NCBI RefSeq assembly: GCF_025938155.1
Contig: NZ_JAPCZG010000004.1
Coordinates: 124,001-188,000 of the forward strand
DNA: 64,000 bases
Origin: Novosphingobium sp. KCTC 2891
GTDB lineage: Bacteria; Pseudomonadota; Alphaproteobacteria; Sphingomonadales; Sphingomonadaceae
Reading direction: 5' to 3'
Shown here: piece after piece, positions 1-8,650 of the stretch
How positions within the stretch are numbered: position 1 is the stretch's first letter
How the letters are laid out: every line of letters starts with the position of its first letter
Position numbers and translations under genes: made by a program
Notes under the pieces: model-generated
The model's input: the letters and a program-made list of their open reading frames with translations, nothing else
What the model was told of the DNA's origin: nothing
The model's database searches: none

Positions 1-1
1 G

Positions 2-1540
2 AAGGCTGCGCTGGCCGCCTTCATCCCGCTGCGCGATGCCTATTACCGCAAGGCGGATCCGATGCTGGCGCTCTCCGCTCAGAATCGCAACGAGGAGGCC
101 TTCGCCGCCTTCCGCGCCAACGATGGCGCGTTCGACCAGATCGACAAGGCAGCGACCCTGATCCAGAGCGCGCAGTCCGAAGTGATGAAGGAAAAGGCGG
201 TCGAAGCCGCCGGCATCGCCAGCAACGCGCGGATCATCCTGGTCGTCGTCACCGTGGCCGCACTGGCGCTCGCCGCAGCCATGCTGGTGCTGCTGACCCG
301 CCTGATCGCCAATCCGCTGGTCGAAGTGACGCGGACGATCGCCTCGCTCGCCGAAGGACGCACCGACGTGGTCGCGCGCAACACCGAGCGCCGCGATGAA
401 GTGGGCGACCTTTCGCGTGCCACCGGGGCGCTGCGCGACCTGCTCGTGGCCGCCGAACGCTCGAAGGAAGAACAGGCTGCGCTGATCGTGCGCAGTGTCG
501 GCACCGCGCTCTCCAGCCTTTCGGAAGGAGACCTGACCCATCGCATCGACGCCGACCTGCCGGGCGTGTTCGCCGCGCTCAAGACCAATTACAACCGCGC
601 CGCCCAGAGCCTGGCGGAAACGCTGACCACGCTCGGGCAGGTATCGACCAGCCTCGATTCGGGCGCCGGCCAAATTCGCCAGGCATCGGAAGACCTTTCC
701 TCGCGCACCGAACAGCAGGCCGCCAGCCTTGAGGAATCGGCTGCCGCGCTGGCGCAGGTCACCCAGACCGTCGCCCAGTCGGTCGATGCCGCGCAGGACG
801 CCAACCGCGCGGTGACCGGCGCTACCGCCGAAGCCACGGCTTCGGAAGACGTGGTGCGCCGCGCGATCGGCGCGATGGATGCGATCGAGCAGACCTCGCG
901 CGAGATCGAGCAGATCATCTCGCTGATCGACGGGATCGCATTCCAGACCAATCTCCTGGCGCTCAACGCCGGAGTCGAGGCGGCGCGTGCGGGCGAGGCA
1001 GGCAAGGGCTTCGCGGTGGTGGCGACCGAAGTGCGCGCGCTGGCGCAGCGCTCGGCAGAGGCCGCCAACGACATCAAGGGCCGCATCAGCCAGGCCTCGC
1101 GAGAGGTCGCCACGGGCGTGGGCCTTGTTTCGGAGACGGGCAACGCGCTTGGCCGCATCGCCGACCAGGTTAAGCAGGTGAGCGGGCTGATGGCCAAGAT
1201 TGCCGAAGCGTCCGAAGCGCAGTCTGCCAGCCTGGTGCAGGTGAACGGCGCGATCGCCGAAATGGGCAAGATGACCCAGCAGAACGCCGCGATGAGCGAG
1301 GAATCGACCGCTGCGGCCAAGAGCCTCGCCACGCAGGCCGCCGATCTGATGGACCAGGTGCGTCAGTTCCGCCTGCCCGATCAGGCTCCGCCGGTCCGCA
1401 ACGTGTCGTTTGCCCCGGCACCTACGCCCGTCAAGGTCGCGGTGAAGGCAGACAGGGCCGACAACGAACCGGTGTGGACGCCCGCACCAAAGCGGGTCGC
1501 CAATGCCTCGTTCGGCGGCGACGACTGGTCGGAATTCTGA
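2..1540 (+). CDS. methyl-accepting chemotaxis protein, 5' end cut by window edge
   Basis: The frame is open from base 2, so the ATG at 62 is internal and the periplasmic sensor domain lies mostly outside the window. Visible, counting from that ATG: one membrane helix (about residues 57-80), a HAMP linker (about 80-135), a coiled-coil signalling domain, and the conserved hairpin tip with [19 protein letters not shown] and [18 protein letters not shown], which in this family contacts CheA and CheW. The tip has LNAGVE where most receptors have LNAAVE. After a Pro-rich linker the protein ends in DWSEF, which fits the xWxxF pentapeptide that tethers CheR/CheB in long receptors. It is a transmembrane chemoreceptor of unknown ligand. 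No other che gene is in the window. Confidence 0.95.
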   Translation, partial: KAALAAFIPLRDAYYRKADPMLALSAQNRNEEAFAAFRANDGAFDQIDKAATLIQSAQSEVMKEKAVEAAGIASNARIILVVVTVAALALAAAMLVLLTRLIANPLVEVTRTIASLAEGRTDVVARNTERRDEVGDLSRATGALRDLLVAAERSKEEQAALIVRSVGTALSSLSEGDLTHRIDADLPGVFAALKTNYNRAAQSLAETLTTLGQVSTSLDSGAGQIRQASEDLSSRTEQQAASLEESAAALAQVTQTVAQSVDAAQDANRAVTGATAEATASEDVVRRAIGAMDAIEQTSREIEQIISLIDGIAFQTNLLALNAGVEAARAGEAGKGFAVVATEVRALAQRSAEAANDIKGRISQASREVATGVGLVSETGNALGRIADQVKQVSGLMAKIAEASEAQSASLVQVNGAIAEMGKMTQQNAAMSEESTAAAKSLATQAADLMDQVRQFRLPDQAPPVRNVSFAPAPTPVKVAVKADRADNEPVWTPAPKRVANASFGGDDWSEF

Positions 1541-1586
1541 GAACGGCCTTATCGGCCGGAATGCGGAAGGGCGGCAGGCGGGAGGA

Positions 1587-1784
1587 TCAGTCCTCCAGCT
1601 TCGCCGCCTTTTCTTCTGCAAGGCGCTCGCGGGTCGCCTTCATCGATTCTTCACGCCGGCCCATTTCTTCCCAGGCGGACTGGGAGCGCAGGAAAATCTC
1701 GCGCTGGTTGGGCAAGGTGGTGTTTGCGGCCATGTCGGCGCAGATCTGCGCCTGTCGCATATAGTGGCTTCCGGACACGGACAT
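1587..1784 (-). CDS. small hypothetical protein (65 aa)
   Basis: No function is recognised. The ATG at 1784 follows a near-perfect ribosome site (AAGGAGAGAGG, 4 bases before the start), which strongly supports translation. The protein is hydrophilic and helical, with paired charged stretches toward the C-terminus (EEMGRREESMKATRERLAEEKAA), so it is probably a soluble cytoplasmic helix-rich protein. It has one Cys and no membrane segment. It is transcribed in the same direction as the cold-shock gene to its right, about 100 bases downstream of that stop, and may share its transcript. It is convergent with the chemoreceptor. Confidence 0.75.
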   Translation of the reverse strand: MSVSGSHYMRQAQICADMAANTTLPNQREIFLRSQSAWEEMGRREESMKATRERLAEEKAAKLED

Positions 1785-1886
1785 CGGCCTCTCTCCTTCA
1801 GCTCTGGGTATTTTCGGCCCGAGGGGCCAGCCGGACGGACCGGCACGCCGGGAGGCCGAAGCCCCCCGGCGCTCAGCACCAGCGGA

Positions 1887-2093
1887 TCAGGCCGACTGGA
1901 GGTTGACCGCAGCCATCTTGCCGCGCTTGTCAGCCTCGACCTCGTACTGGACGCGCTGGTCCTTGGTCAGGGTGGCCATGCCCGAACGTTCGACCGCACT
2001 GATGTGGACGAAGTTGTCGGGCGCGCCGTCGTCCGGCGCGATGAAGCCATAACCCTTGTCGATATTGAAGAACTTGACGGTGCCTACGGGCAT
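1887..2093 (-). CDS. cold-shock DNA/RNA-binding domain protein (68 aa)
   Basis: This is a single CSD beta-barrel of CspA type at the normal family length. It has the RNP1 motif (KGYGFI) and the RNP2 motif (FVHIS), which carry the aromatic residues that bind single-stranded RNA or DNA. The family acts as RNA chaperones or antiterminators in the cytoplasm. The ATG at 2093 is preceded by AAAGGAAA. Longer in-frame extensions to 2294 do not look like CSD sequence. The 170-base upstream gap to the next gene leaves room for the long 5' leader typical of csp mRNAs. Whether this copy is cold-induced cannot be told from sequence. Confidence 0.95.
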   Translation of the reverse strand: MPVGTVKFFNIDKGYGFIAPDDGAPDNFVHISAVERSGMATLTKDQRVQYEVEADKRGKMAAVNLQSA

Positions 2094-2265
2094 GGAATGT
2101 TTCCTTTCACGAAAACAGGGACCCACCGGCAACAGCGCCGGCGGAGCTTGTAGCGTGAGAAAGGAAGGAGTGACCCTGCGGCCGCAAATTCCGTCGCAGC
2201 GACGATAGCATCGGATGAGATGGGCGCACCGGGCCAAAATTGCAAGGCGCGCGTCCCGGAAAAGG

Positions 2266-3552
2266 TCAGGACGCCGGTTTGGCCACTTCGCCACCCTTCA
2301 TCACGAAGGCCACTTTTTCAAGCGTGCGGACATCGGTGAGCGGGTCGCCATCCACCGCGATCAGGTCGCCGTAGCGGCCCTTCTCGATCGCGCCGACGTC
2401 GCCGGTCCGATCAAGGAACCGGGCGGCAGTGACGGTCGCGGCGCGGATCGCCTCGATCGGCGTCATGCCCCATTCGATCATCTTGGCGAACTGCAAGGCG
2501 TTGTTCCCATTGGGATAAACCCCGCCATCGGTGCCGAACAGCAGCGTCACCCCGGCGGCGTGCGCGGCACGGAACGTCTCGCGCTGCTTGCGCCCGATCA
2601 TCCGCTCCTTTTCGAGGCTTTCGGCGAACACGCCGTTCTTCTCGCCCTCAGCCAGGATGTAATCGTCATTGTAGATGTCCATGTCGAGCGCGGCGCCCTT
2701 TTCCTTGGCGAGCCGGAAGCTTTCGGCATCGGCCAGGCTGGCGTGCTCGATGGTATCGACGCCCGCACGCAGCGCCGCGTTGATACCGGCAGTGCCATGT
2801 GCGTGCGCGGCCACCCGCATCCCCAGCATGTGCGCCTCATCGACCACGGCCTTCAGTTCGGCATCGTTCATCTGCTGCGCGCCGACCGAATCGGTCTTGG
2901 AAAACACGCCGCCGGTGGCGCAGATCTTGATGACCTCGGCCCCGTACTTGCGCATCTTGCGCACCAGCGAGCGGAAGCCGTCCGGCGAATCCGCGACGCC
3001 CGGCACCGGCGTTTCCATCGAGGGCGGAAATTCGGTCACGTCGCAGTGCCCGCCCGTTGCGCCGAGCGCATAGGCGGCAGGCACGATGCGCGGGCCGGTG
3101 ATGTAGCGCTGTTCGATCCCCTGCTTCAGCGCGACGTCGGCATAGTCGCCCGACCCCACGTTGCGCACGGTGGTGAAGCCGGCCTCCAGCGTCTTGCGCG
3201 CGCTGTTCACGCCCACCACGGTCCAGAAGGCGTCGGTATATTCCAGCCCGCGATAGCCCGAGAACCTCGGGTCGCCCGTCAGGTGCACGTGCATGTCGAT
3301 CAGGCCCGGCAGCAGGGTGCGCGGACCAAGGTCGATCACATCGGCGCCTGCCGGCACCGCATCGCCCTTGCGCCCCACCGCAGCGATGCGGCCATCGGTG
3401 ACGACCACTTGCGCATCATCGACGCGCTTGCCCGCCACCACGTCGATCATGTGCGCCGCACGGACCACCACGGTCTTCGCCGCAGCCATGCCCGGCATCG
3501 CCGCAGCCGAAAGAAGTGCCGCGACCGTGGTCGCCGCCGTAACCTTGCGCAT
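2266..3552 (-). CDS. secreted metal-dependent amidohydrolase (imidazolonepropionase/prolidase-like)
   Basis: The protein is 428 aa with an N-terminal signal peptide (MRKVTAATTV... ending near AMPGMAAAK), so it is probably periplasmic. The amidohydrolase TIM-barrel ligands are present: HVH after the LLPGLIDM segment, the Lys of VIKICATGG, the His residues of AAHAHG and IEHAS, and the Asp of GTDGG. This is the set expected for a binuclear metal site. The family includes Xaa-Pro/Xaa-Arg dipeptidases and related secreted hydrolases; the substrate is not predictable here. The start at 3552 was chosen because AGGGGAG lies just upstream and the signal peptide begins there. A 25-residue extension in the same frame lacks support. 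Confidence 0.9.
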   Translation of the reverse strand: MRKVTAATTVAALLSAAAMPGMAAAKTVVVRAAHMIDVVAGKRVDDAQVVVTDGRIAAVGRKGDAVPAGADVIDLGPRTLLPGLIDMHVHLTGDPRFSGYRGLEYTDAFWTVVGVNSARKTLEAGFTTVRNVGSGDYADVALKQGIEQRYITGPRIVPAAYALGATGGHCDVTEFPPSMETPVPGVADSPDGFRSLVRKMRKYGAEVIKICATGGVFSKTDSVGAQQMNDAELKAVVDEAHMLGMRVAAHAHGTAGINAALRAGVDTIEHASLADAESFRLAKEKGAALDMDIYNDDYILAEGEKNGVFAESLEKERMIGRKQRETFRAAHAAGVTLLFGTDGGVYPNGNNALQFAKMIEWGMTPIEAIRAATVTAARFLDRTGDVGAIEKGRYGDLIAVDGDPLTDVRTLEKVAFVMKGGEVAKPAS

Positions 3553-3636
3553 CTGTGCTCCCCTGTCTGTCAGTTGGACGTCTGTCACGTTCACGCAACT
3601 GGTTGCACGCGCAACGGGATCAGGCAAGCGGGGGGA

Positions 3637-4083
3637 TCACGCCAGCGATCCGAATGCCCGCCATCTGCGCAGTGCCAGAAAGGTGGAAAAATCCCCGCCC
3701 GGAACAGGCTTCAGGCCCGGATGGATCGGCCGGCGGTAGCGATAGAGTTGCACCGGCATCCGCCGCCGCCCTGCCGTGGCCTGCGCCGTTTCGCGGATGT
3801 AGTCCGACCGGCCGGGCCGGCGTGCGTCGGCGCTCTCGTAAGCGTCGAGCAGGCGCAAGGCCGCCGCGTCGAACGCCGATCCTGCCTCGTATATCCATCC
3901 ATGCACGCGCCCCCGGCCTGCCGTGAGCACCGGATACCACCCGGCACCATGCGGCACGGCGTGGAGCCGCCCGGCCACCGATGCGCGCCCGATGCAGCGC
4001 AGCAGGGGCAGGACCCGGCGGGTGACCGGGTTATCGTGTTCGTGGGTGAGCGTGCCGTAGAAGAACAACCGCAGGCTCGGCAT
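3637..4083 (-). CDS. gamma-glutamylcyclotransferase / AIG2-like family protein
   Basis: 148 aa. The N-terminal FFYGTL motif and the later YESADARRPGRSDYIRE segment match the GGCT/AIG2 fold, whose conserved YGxL loop binds the gamma-glutamyl group and whose acidic residue does the cyclisation chemistry. The family releases 5-oxoproline from gamma-glutamyl peptides or takes part in glutathione turnover. The exact substrate is uncertain because bacterial members vary. It lies 12 bases downstream of the phosphatase gene on the same strand and is probably co-transcribed with it. A GAGG element lies 11 bases before the ATG. Confidence 0.8.
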   Translation of the reverse strand: MPSLRLFFYGTLTHEHDNPVTRRVLPLLRCIGRASVAGRLHAVPHGAGWYPVLTAGRGRVHGWIYEAGSAFDAAALRLLDAYESADARRPGRSDYIRETAQATAGRRRMPVQLYRYRRPIHPGLKPVPGGDFSTFLALRRWRAFGSLA

Positions 4084-4095
4084 CGCGGTGCGTCC

Positions 4096-4875
4096 TCAGT
4101 GGCCGCAGGCGAGCGCCTCGACCACGTCCTCCAGCCGCGCCGGATCGCCCAGCGCAAGGACGTGCCCGTCCGACCCGGCATGGAGCGGTTCGCCGTTCCA
4201 GTCGGCCATCGTGCCGCCCGCGCCTTCGACCACCGGCACCAGGGCCGCCCAGTCGTGCAGCTTGAGATTGGCTTCGCAGACCACGTCGATCTGGCCCGTC
4301 GCCAGCATGGCATAGTTGTAGCAATCGCCGCCCATCACCATGCGCTTGTGATCGGTCTTTGCCGCCAGTGCCATGAAATGCTGGCCCTGGTGATCGTCGA
4401 AGTAATGCGGCCCCGTCGTCGCCAGCGTGGCATCACCCAGAACGCGGCATGGGCGAGTGCGCACCTCGCGGCCATTAAGCGTGGTCGGGCGGCCCAGCGC
4501 GCCGATCCAGCGTTCGCCGATGATCGGCTGGTCGATGATGCCGAGCACCGGAAATCCCTCCACCACCAGCGCGATCAGCGTGCCGAACAGGGGGCGCCCG
4601 GCCAGAAATCCGGCTGTTCCGTCGATCGGATCGAGCACCCAGCTGCGGTTGGACGATCCGGCCGTCGCGCCCAGTTCCTCGCCGATCACGGTATCGCGCG
4701 GCTTTTCCGCGGTGAGAATGCGGCGCATCGCCTCTTCCGCGGCGCGATCGGCCAGCGTGACCGGGGTCGCATCGCCCTTGCGCTCTGCAACGGCGCTGCG
4801 GAAATAAGGGCGGATGGCGTCGCCCGCCGCATCGGCGAGGCGCAGGGCGAGGGCGATATCGTCGTCGAGCTTCAT
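4096..4875 (-). CDS. inositol monophosphatase family protein (histidinol-phosphatase-like)
   Basis: 259 aa from the ATG at 4875. The three metal-binding motifs of the IMPase superfamily are intact: GEELG (E66/E67), DPIDGT (residues 82-87) and LHDWAAL (near 210). Members dephosphorylate inositol phosphates, histidinol phosphate or related sugar phosphates in a Mg-dependent reaction. In sphingomonads this subgroup is often assigned as HisN-type histidinol phosphatase, but no other his gene is nearby, so that is not certain. A longer reading from 4926 is possible, and neither start has a clear ribosome site. It heads a two-gene minus-strand unit with the GGCT-like gene and is divergent from the AraC regulator. 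Confidence 0.87.
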   Translation of the reverse strand: MKLDDDIALALRLADAAGDAIRPYFRSAVAERKGDATPVTLADRAAEEAMRRILTAEKPRDTVIGEELGATAGSSNRSWVLDPIDGTAGFLAGRPLFGTLIALVVEGFPVLGIIDQPIIGERWIGALGRPTTLNGREVRTRPCRVLGDATLATTGPHYFDDHQGQHFMALAAKTDHKRMVMGGDCYNYAMLATGQIDVVCEANLKLHDWAALVPVVEGAGGTMADWNGEPLHAGSDGHVLALGDPARLEDVVEALACGH

Positions 4876-5078
4876 GATGGCTGCGGCATGGCCCAGCGGG
4901 CGCGCCACGGTCAAGGATTCGCCCATCTTGGAGAAAAATACCGCGTTCTCGGGGCTTGGAGCGCGGTTCGTTTCGTGATTAACCCGAATTGCGTCCGCAA
5001 CGTGACGCGCATCACAGTCCGGAGCTGCGGGGGCACGCTAGCGATCCGGACATGCGATGGGGAAGAATGGGGAGCATC

Positions 5079-6023
5079 ATGCCAAACCGAGCGAGGCCGG
5101 CATTCGACCGGTCCCTTGCCTCCAGCGGCGGCGCGACGCGCGATGGTCAGCCCATTTCGTACAACCGCGCGCCGGCACCGGATCTCGCGCCGTGGATCGC
5201 GCGGCTCTACGTCACCGACGTTGATGCGCCTGCCGACTACCGGCTGGAGTGCGGGCTGTTCTGCGACACCGCGTTCCTGCGCGTGCAACTGCGCGGCGAC
5301 TGGGCGGCCCAGACCGCCGATGGCGAACGCCAGATGGGGCGGGCGGCGCTGTTCTTCGGCCCCAACGCGCGCCGCATGGGAATCGCGGTTTCGGGCAGCT
5401 TCACCAGCGTGGGCATGGCGCTGCGTCCCGGCACCTGCCACGTCCTGGGCCTGAGCCGCCTTCCCGACCATGTCGACCGGCTGGTGGACGTGGATACGCT
5501 GGGCCAGTCCACGGCCGAATGGCTCGCCCTGTTCAAGCCGGGCGCCAGCCCCGAGGAGTGGTGCCTCGCGATGGAGCGGCACATGCGCGACCTGATCGCG
5601 AAACGCCGCGCGCTGGAACCCGATCCGGTATCGACGCGGTTCGAGGCAGCCGCCTTTACCGATCCCACCACCAGCATCGCCGCGCTGGCGCGTGACTGGG
5701 CCATCGACCAGCGCCGGCTGGAACGAATCGTGCGACGCGACTTCGGCATGGCGCCCAAGCAGGTCCTCCGCCGTGCGCGCGCGCTCGACATGGCGAGCCA
5801 CTTGCGCGGCGTTGCCGACCAGGACGAGGCAGAGGCGCTCGCGCTGCGCTATTACGACCAGAGCCACCTGATCCGCGAATTTACCGAACTTTTCGGGATG
5901 AGCCCGCGCCAATTCGTGGAAACGCCGCAGCCCCTGATCACGCTGGCGCTGGAAACGCGGCAGGCACGGCGGCTGGAAACCATCGACCGCATCGCGCCCG
6001 GCGGCATCCGGCCCTGGCAATAA
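5079..6023 (+). CDS. AraC-family transcriptional regulator
   Basis: 314 aa. The N-terminal 180 residues form an uncharacterised effector-type region. The C-terminal region (about residues 195-295) has two helix-turn-helix units of the AraC/XylS type, the second ending in FTELFGMSPRQFVET, a recognisable AraC signature. It is a cytoplasmic DNA-binding regulator; target and ligand are unknown. The start was chosen at the ATG at 5079 because GGGGAGC sits 4-5 bases upstream. The longer reading begins with TTG and has no ribosome site. It is divergent from the IMPase-like gene across a 203-base gap, a plausible place for its own operator, though I see no clear repeat there. Confidence 0.88.
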   Translation: MPNRARPAFDRSLASSGGATRDGQPISYNRAPAPDLAPWIARLYVTDVDAPADYRLECGLFCDTAFLRVQLRGDWAAQTADGERQMGRAALFFGPNARRMGIAVSGSFTSVGMALRPGTCHVLGLSRLPDHVDRLVDVDTLGQSTAEWLALFKPGASPEEWCLAMERHMRDLIAKRRALEPDPVSTRFEAAAFTDPTTSIAALARDWAIDQRRLERIVRRDFGMAPKQVLRRARALDMASHLRGVADQDEAEALALRYYDQSHLIREFTELFGMSPRQFVETPQPLITLALETRQARRLETIDRIAPGGIRPWQ

Positions 6024-6173
6024 GCGAAGTGCCGCCTGTCGCGGGTTGGCACCAGACCAACGTCCACGCGTTGTTCATTTGTAATTCGTACCTACTTGAG
6101 GCACGGTAAACCATTGCCCCATGGCCGGACGATGGCCCGGACCCTGTGGGGCCTGCTTTCGGGACGACTGCGT

Positions 6174-6851
6174 GTGATTGTTGAGATTGTCATCCTGGCG
6201 ATGATCGCCGCTTTCCTGGGCTTGCGGCTCTATTCGGTTCTGGGCCGCCGTCCGGAACAGAACGATGAGCCACTGCGCCGCCGCGTGGAGCAGCCTGACG
6301 CTTCGCCCGCGCCCCGCGCGCTCGCGCCGCGCCTGCCCGAAAAGCCTGGCGTGGCCGGTCGCCCGGTTCCCGCTCTGCCCGAGGCAAGCGGCTTTGAATC
6401 CCCTGCGGAAGCCGGGATTCGCGCCATTGTGGCGGCCGACCGACGCTTTGACGTGGGCCAGTTCCTGACCGGTGCGCGCAGCGCCTACGGCATGGTGCTG
6501 GAAGCCTTCTGGCGCGGCGAGAAGGACGAACTCTCGCAGCTGTGCGACCGCGATGTCTACGAAGGCTTCGCTTCGGCCATCGACGCGCGCCTGGCCGCCG
6601 GCGAGACGCTCGACGCCCGCCTGATCCGCATCGAGGACGCCAAGATCGTTTCGGCGGAATACGCCGCGCCGGTCGCCCGCGTCACCGTGCGCTTCGTGGC
6701 CGACGTGGCCTCGGTCACCCGCGACTCGGCCGGCACCGTCATCGCCGGCTCGCTCGACGATGCCATCGAGAGCCGCGACCTGTGGACGTTCTCGCGCGAT
6801 CTCACCTCGCGCGATCCGGACTGGCTGCTCGACGAAACCGACGAAGCCTGA
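6174..6851 (+). CDS. Tim44/TimA-like putative adaptor protein
   Basis: From the GTG at 6174 the protein is 225 aa. It begins with a membrane helix (VIVEIVILAMIAAFLGLRLY), then a Pro-rich linker, then a Tim44-like C-terminal domain (about residues 90-220, starting near GIRAIVAADRRFDVGQF) that folds like NTF2. Alphaproteobacterial members (TimA) are membrane-anchored and relate to the mitochondrial import motor adaptor, but their bacterial role is unsettled. Homologues typically start at this helix, hence the GTG. An ATG at 6132 in the same frame is an alternative. It is followed 26 bases later by mltA and probably shares its transcript. Confidence 0.85.
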   Translation: MIVEIVILAMIAAFLGLRLYSVLGRRPEQNDEPLRRRVEQPDASPAPRALAPRLPEKPGVAGRPVPALPEASGFESPAEAGIRAIVAADRRFDVGQFLTGARSAYGMVLEAFWRGEKDELSQLCDRDVYEGFASAIDARLAAGETLDARLIRIEDAKIVSAEYAAPVARVTVRFVADVASVTRDSAGTVIAGSLDDAIESRDLWTFSRDLTSRDPDWLLDETDEA

Positions 6852-6877
6852 CGTTTCACGCCGGGAGCAAGCTTTCG

Positions 6878-8065
6878 ATGCGACGCCGCGCCGCAGGGCT
6901 GCTCATGAGTCTGGCGCTGCTCGCAGGCTGCGGGCGGATCATCCCCGAAACCGGCGGGCCGGTGGTGGGCACGCGCCCGCCGCCGCAACCCGCCACCGCC
7001 GCGCTCATCGGGGTGAAGCCCGGCCCCACCCCCGCCGGCCTTGGCTTTCGCGACGATAACGCGCGCACCGCACTCGCCTCTTTCGTGGCCAGCTGCCCCC
7101 GCCTGACGCGCCGCAACGATGGCAGCGGCCTGACCCGTCCCACCGATTGGGTTTCGACCTGCACCGCCGCCGCCACCTGGCCCGCCAGCGATGCCGCGCG
7201 CTTCTTCGCCAACTGGTTCGAAACCGCCGAAGTCGGCACCGGAAGCTCCTTCGTCACCGGATACTACGAACCCGAGATCGCGGGCGTCCGAGTCCGTCAG
7301 CCGGGGTTCGACGTACCGGTCTATGCCCCTCCCCCGGACCTTGTCCGTGCCCGGCCGGGCGATGCCGCGCCCCTGCCCGACGGCCGCCAGCCGCTGGGCC
7401 GCTATGACGGGAACGGCCGCTTCGTGCCCTATTGGGACCGCGCCGCGATCGAGGACGGCGCGCTGGCGGGCAAGGGACTGGAAATCGCCTGGGCGGCGGA
7501 CCCTGCCGAACTGTTCTTCCTCCAGGTGCAGGGATCTGGCCGGCTGCGCGCGCCCGACGGCAGCGTGATCCGCCTGGGCTATGCCGCCGTCAACGGCTGG
7601 GACTACACCGGGCTAGGCACAGTGATGCGCGCACAGGGCTTGATCGGCAGCGGCCCCGGCCAGTATCCCGGCTCCATGCAGGGCATCATGCGCTACCTGC
7701 ACGAACATCCAGACGAAGGCCGCGCGCTGATGCGGCAGAACCGCAGCTACGTGTTCTTCCGCGAGAACACCGGCGAAGGCCCCGTCGGCGCGCTGGGCGT
7801 ACCGGTGCGCGGCCGCACCACGGTGGCCGCCGATCCCGCCTTCGTGCCGCTGGGCGCACCGGTGTGGCTCCAGACCGACCGGCCCGAGGCAAGCGGGCTG
7901 TGGGTGGCGCAGGACACCGGCGGGGCGATCAAGGGCGCCAACCGTTTCGACAGCTTCTGGGGCGCGGGCGAGGATGCCCGGCGCATCGCGGGCGGCATGA
8001 GCGCGCGCGGCCGGGCGCTGATCCTGCTGCCCAGAGGCACGCTGCAAAGGCTGGGCGCACGATGA
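6878..8065 (+). CDS. mltA: membrane-bound lytic murein transglycosylase A, lipoprotein
   Basis: 395 aa. It has a lipoprotein signal (hydrophobic core then LLAGC, Cys near residue 18), so it is predicted to be anchored to the outer membrane. The MltA barrel domain is recognisable (TGYYEPEIAG, YAAVNGWDYTG), and the C-terminal 3D domain contains the conserved Asp residues around AQDTGGAIKGANRFDSFWG. The family cleaves the MurNAc-GlcNAc glycosidic bond with formation of 1,6-anhydro ends. GGGAG lies 10 bases before the ATG. The stop overlaps the next start as ATGA, so the Smr gene is translationally coupled. The pairing Tim44-like/mltA/Smr is common in sphingomonads. Confidence 0.95.
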   Translation: MRRRAAGLLMSLALLAGCGRIIPETGGPVVGTRPPPQPATAALIGVKPGPTPAGLGFRDDNARTALASFVASCPRLTRRNDGSGLTRPTDWVSTCTAAATWPASDAARFFANWFETAEVGTGSSFVTGYYEPEIAGVRVRQPGFDVPVYAPPPDLVRARPGDAAPLPDGRQPLGRYDGNGRFVPYWDRAAIEDGALAGKGLEIAWAADPAELFFLQVQGSGRLRAPDGSVIRLGYAAVNGWDYTGLGTVMRAQGLIGSGPGQYPGSMQGIMRYLHEHPDEGRALMRQNRSYVFFRENTGEGPVGALGVPVRGRTTVAADPAFVPLGAPVWLQTDRPEASGLWVAQDTGGAIKGANRFDSFWGAGEDARRIAGGMSARGRALILLPRGTLQRLGAR

Positions 8066-8637
8066 GGACACCCCGGGGGCTGAGCCCCGAGGAAGCCGAG
8101 CTGTGGCGCAAGGTCGCCGATACGGTCACGCCGCTCCATCCCCGCCCCCGCGCCGCATCTGTGGTCGTGGCCGCCGCCCCTGTGGCTGCCTCGCCTGCCG
8201 CCCTCGCCGCGAAAAAGCCCAAGGGCCGCGTTCCGCCTGCCCTGCCGGTTGCCGCGCCGCCGGCAGTGCCCACGCGCCCGCTTACCGCGCATGGCCTCGA
8301 TGCCAGCTGGGACCGCAAGCTGGCGCGCGGCGCGCTCATGCCCGATCTGACCATCGATCTGCACGGCATGAACCTCGACATGGCGCACGCGCGACTTGTC
8401 GGCGGCATCGGCCAGGCGCTGGCGATGGGCGCGCGGGTCATCCTGCTGATTGCGGGCAAGCACCGGCCGCACGGCCATCACGACGAGCGTGGCGAACGGC
8501 GCGGCGCGATCCGCGCCAAGCTGCTCGACTGGCTAGCGCACAGCCCGCACGCTGGGGCCATCGCCGCAGTTCGCCCGGCGCAACCGCGCCATGGCGGCTC
8601 GGGCGCGGTCTATATCGTGCTGCGCAAGGGGCGCTAG
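8062..8637 (+). CDS. Smr/MutS2-domain protein
   Basis: 191 aa. A variable Ala/Pro-rich N-terminal half is followed by an Smr domain beginning at MPDLTIDLHGMNLDMA, with the conserved DLHG and, further on, the HGGSGAVYI segment in place of the usual HGxGxG loop. Smr domains are nickase or RNA/DNA-binding modules. The stand-alone form (like E. coli YdaL/YfcN) is small and cytoplasmic. It overlaps the mltA stop by 4 bases. The functional link to the transglycosylase is unknown. Identification of the domain is secure; the activity is inferred only. Confidence 0.88.
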   Translation: MRTPRGLSPEEAELWRKVADTVTPLHPRPRAASVVVAAAPVAASPAALAAKKPKGRVPPALPVAAPPAVPTRPLTAHGLDASWDRKLARGALMPDLTIDLHGMNLDMAHARLVGGIGQALAMGARVILLIAGKHRPHGHHDERGERRGAIRAKLLDWLAHSPHAGAIAAVRPAQPRHGGSGAVYIVLRKGR

Positions 8638-8650
8638 GTCCCCCGGCCGT

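Noticed and set aside
1813..1860. TTCGGCC/GGCCGAA inverted repeat as terminator of the cold-shock gene
   Set aside because: On the minus strand the stem is followed by A residues, not T. The loop is long, so it does not qualify as an intrinsic terminator.
2215..5454. 1079-codon open frame on the plus strand
   Set aside because: It lies opposite the amidohydrolase, GGCT-like and IMPase-like genes, which have clear motifs. The translation is His/Arg/Gly-rich without any motif, typical of high-GC antisense frames.
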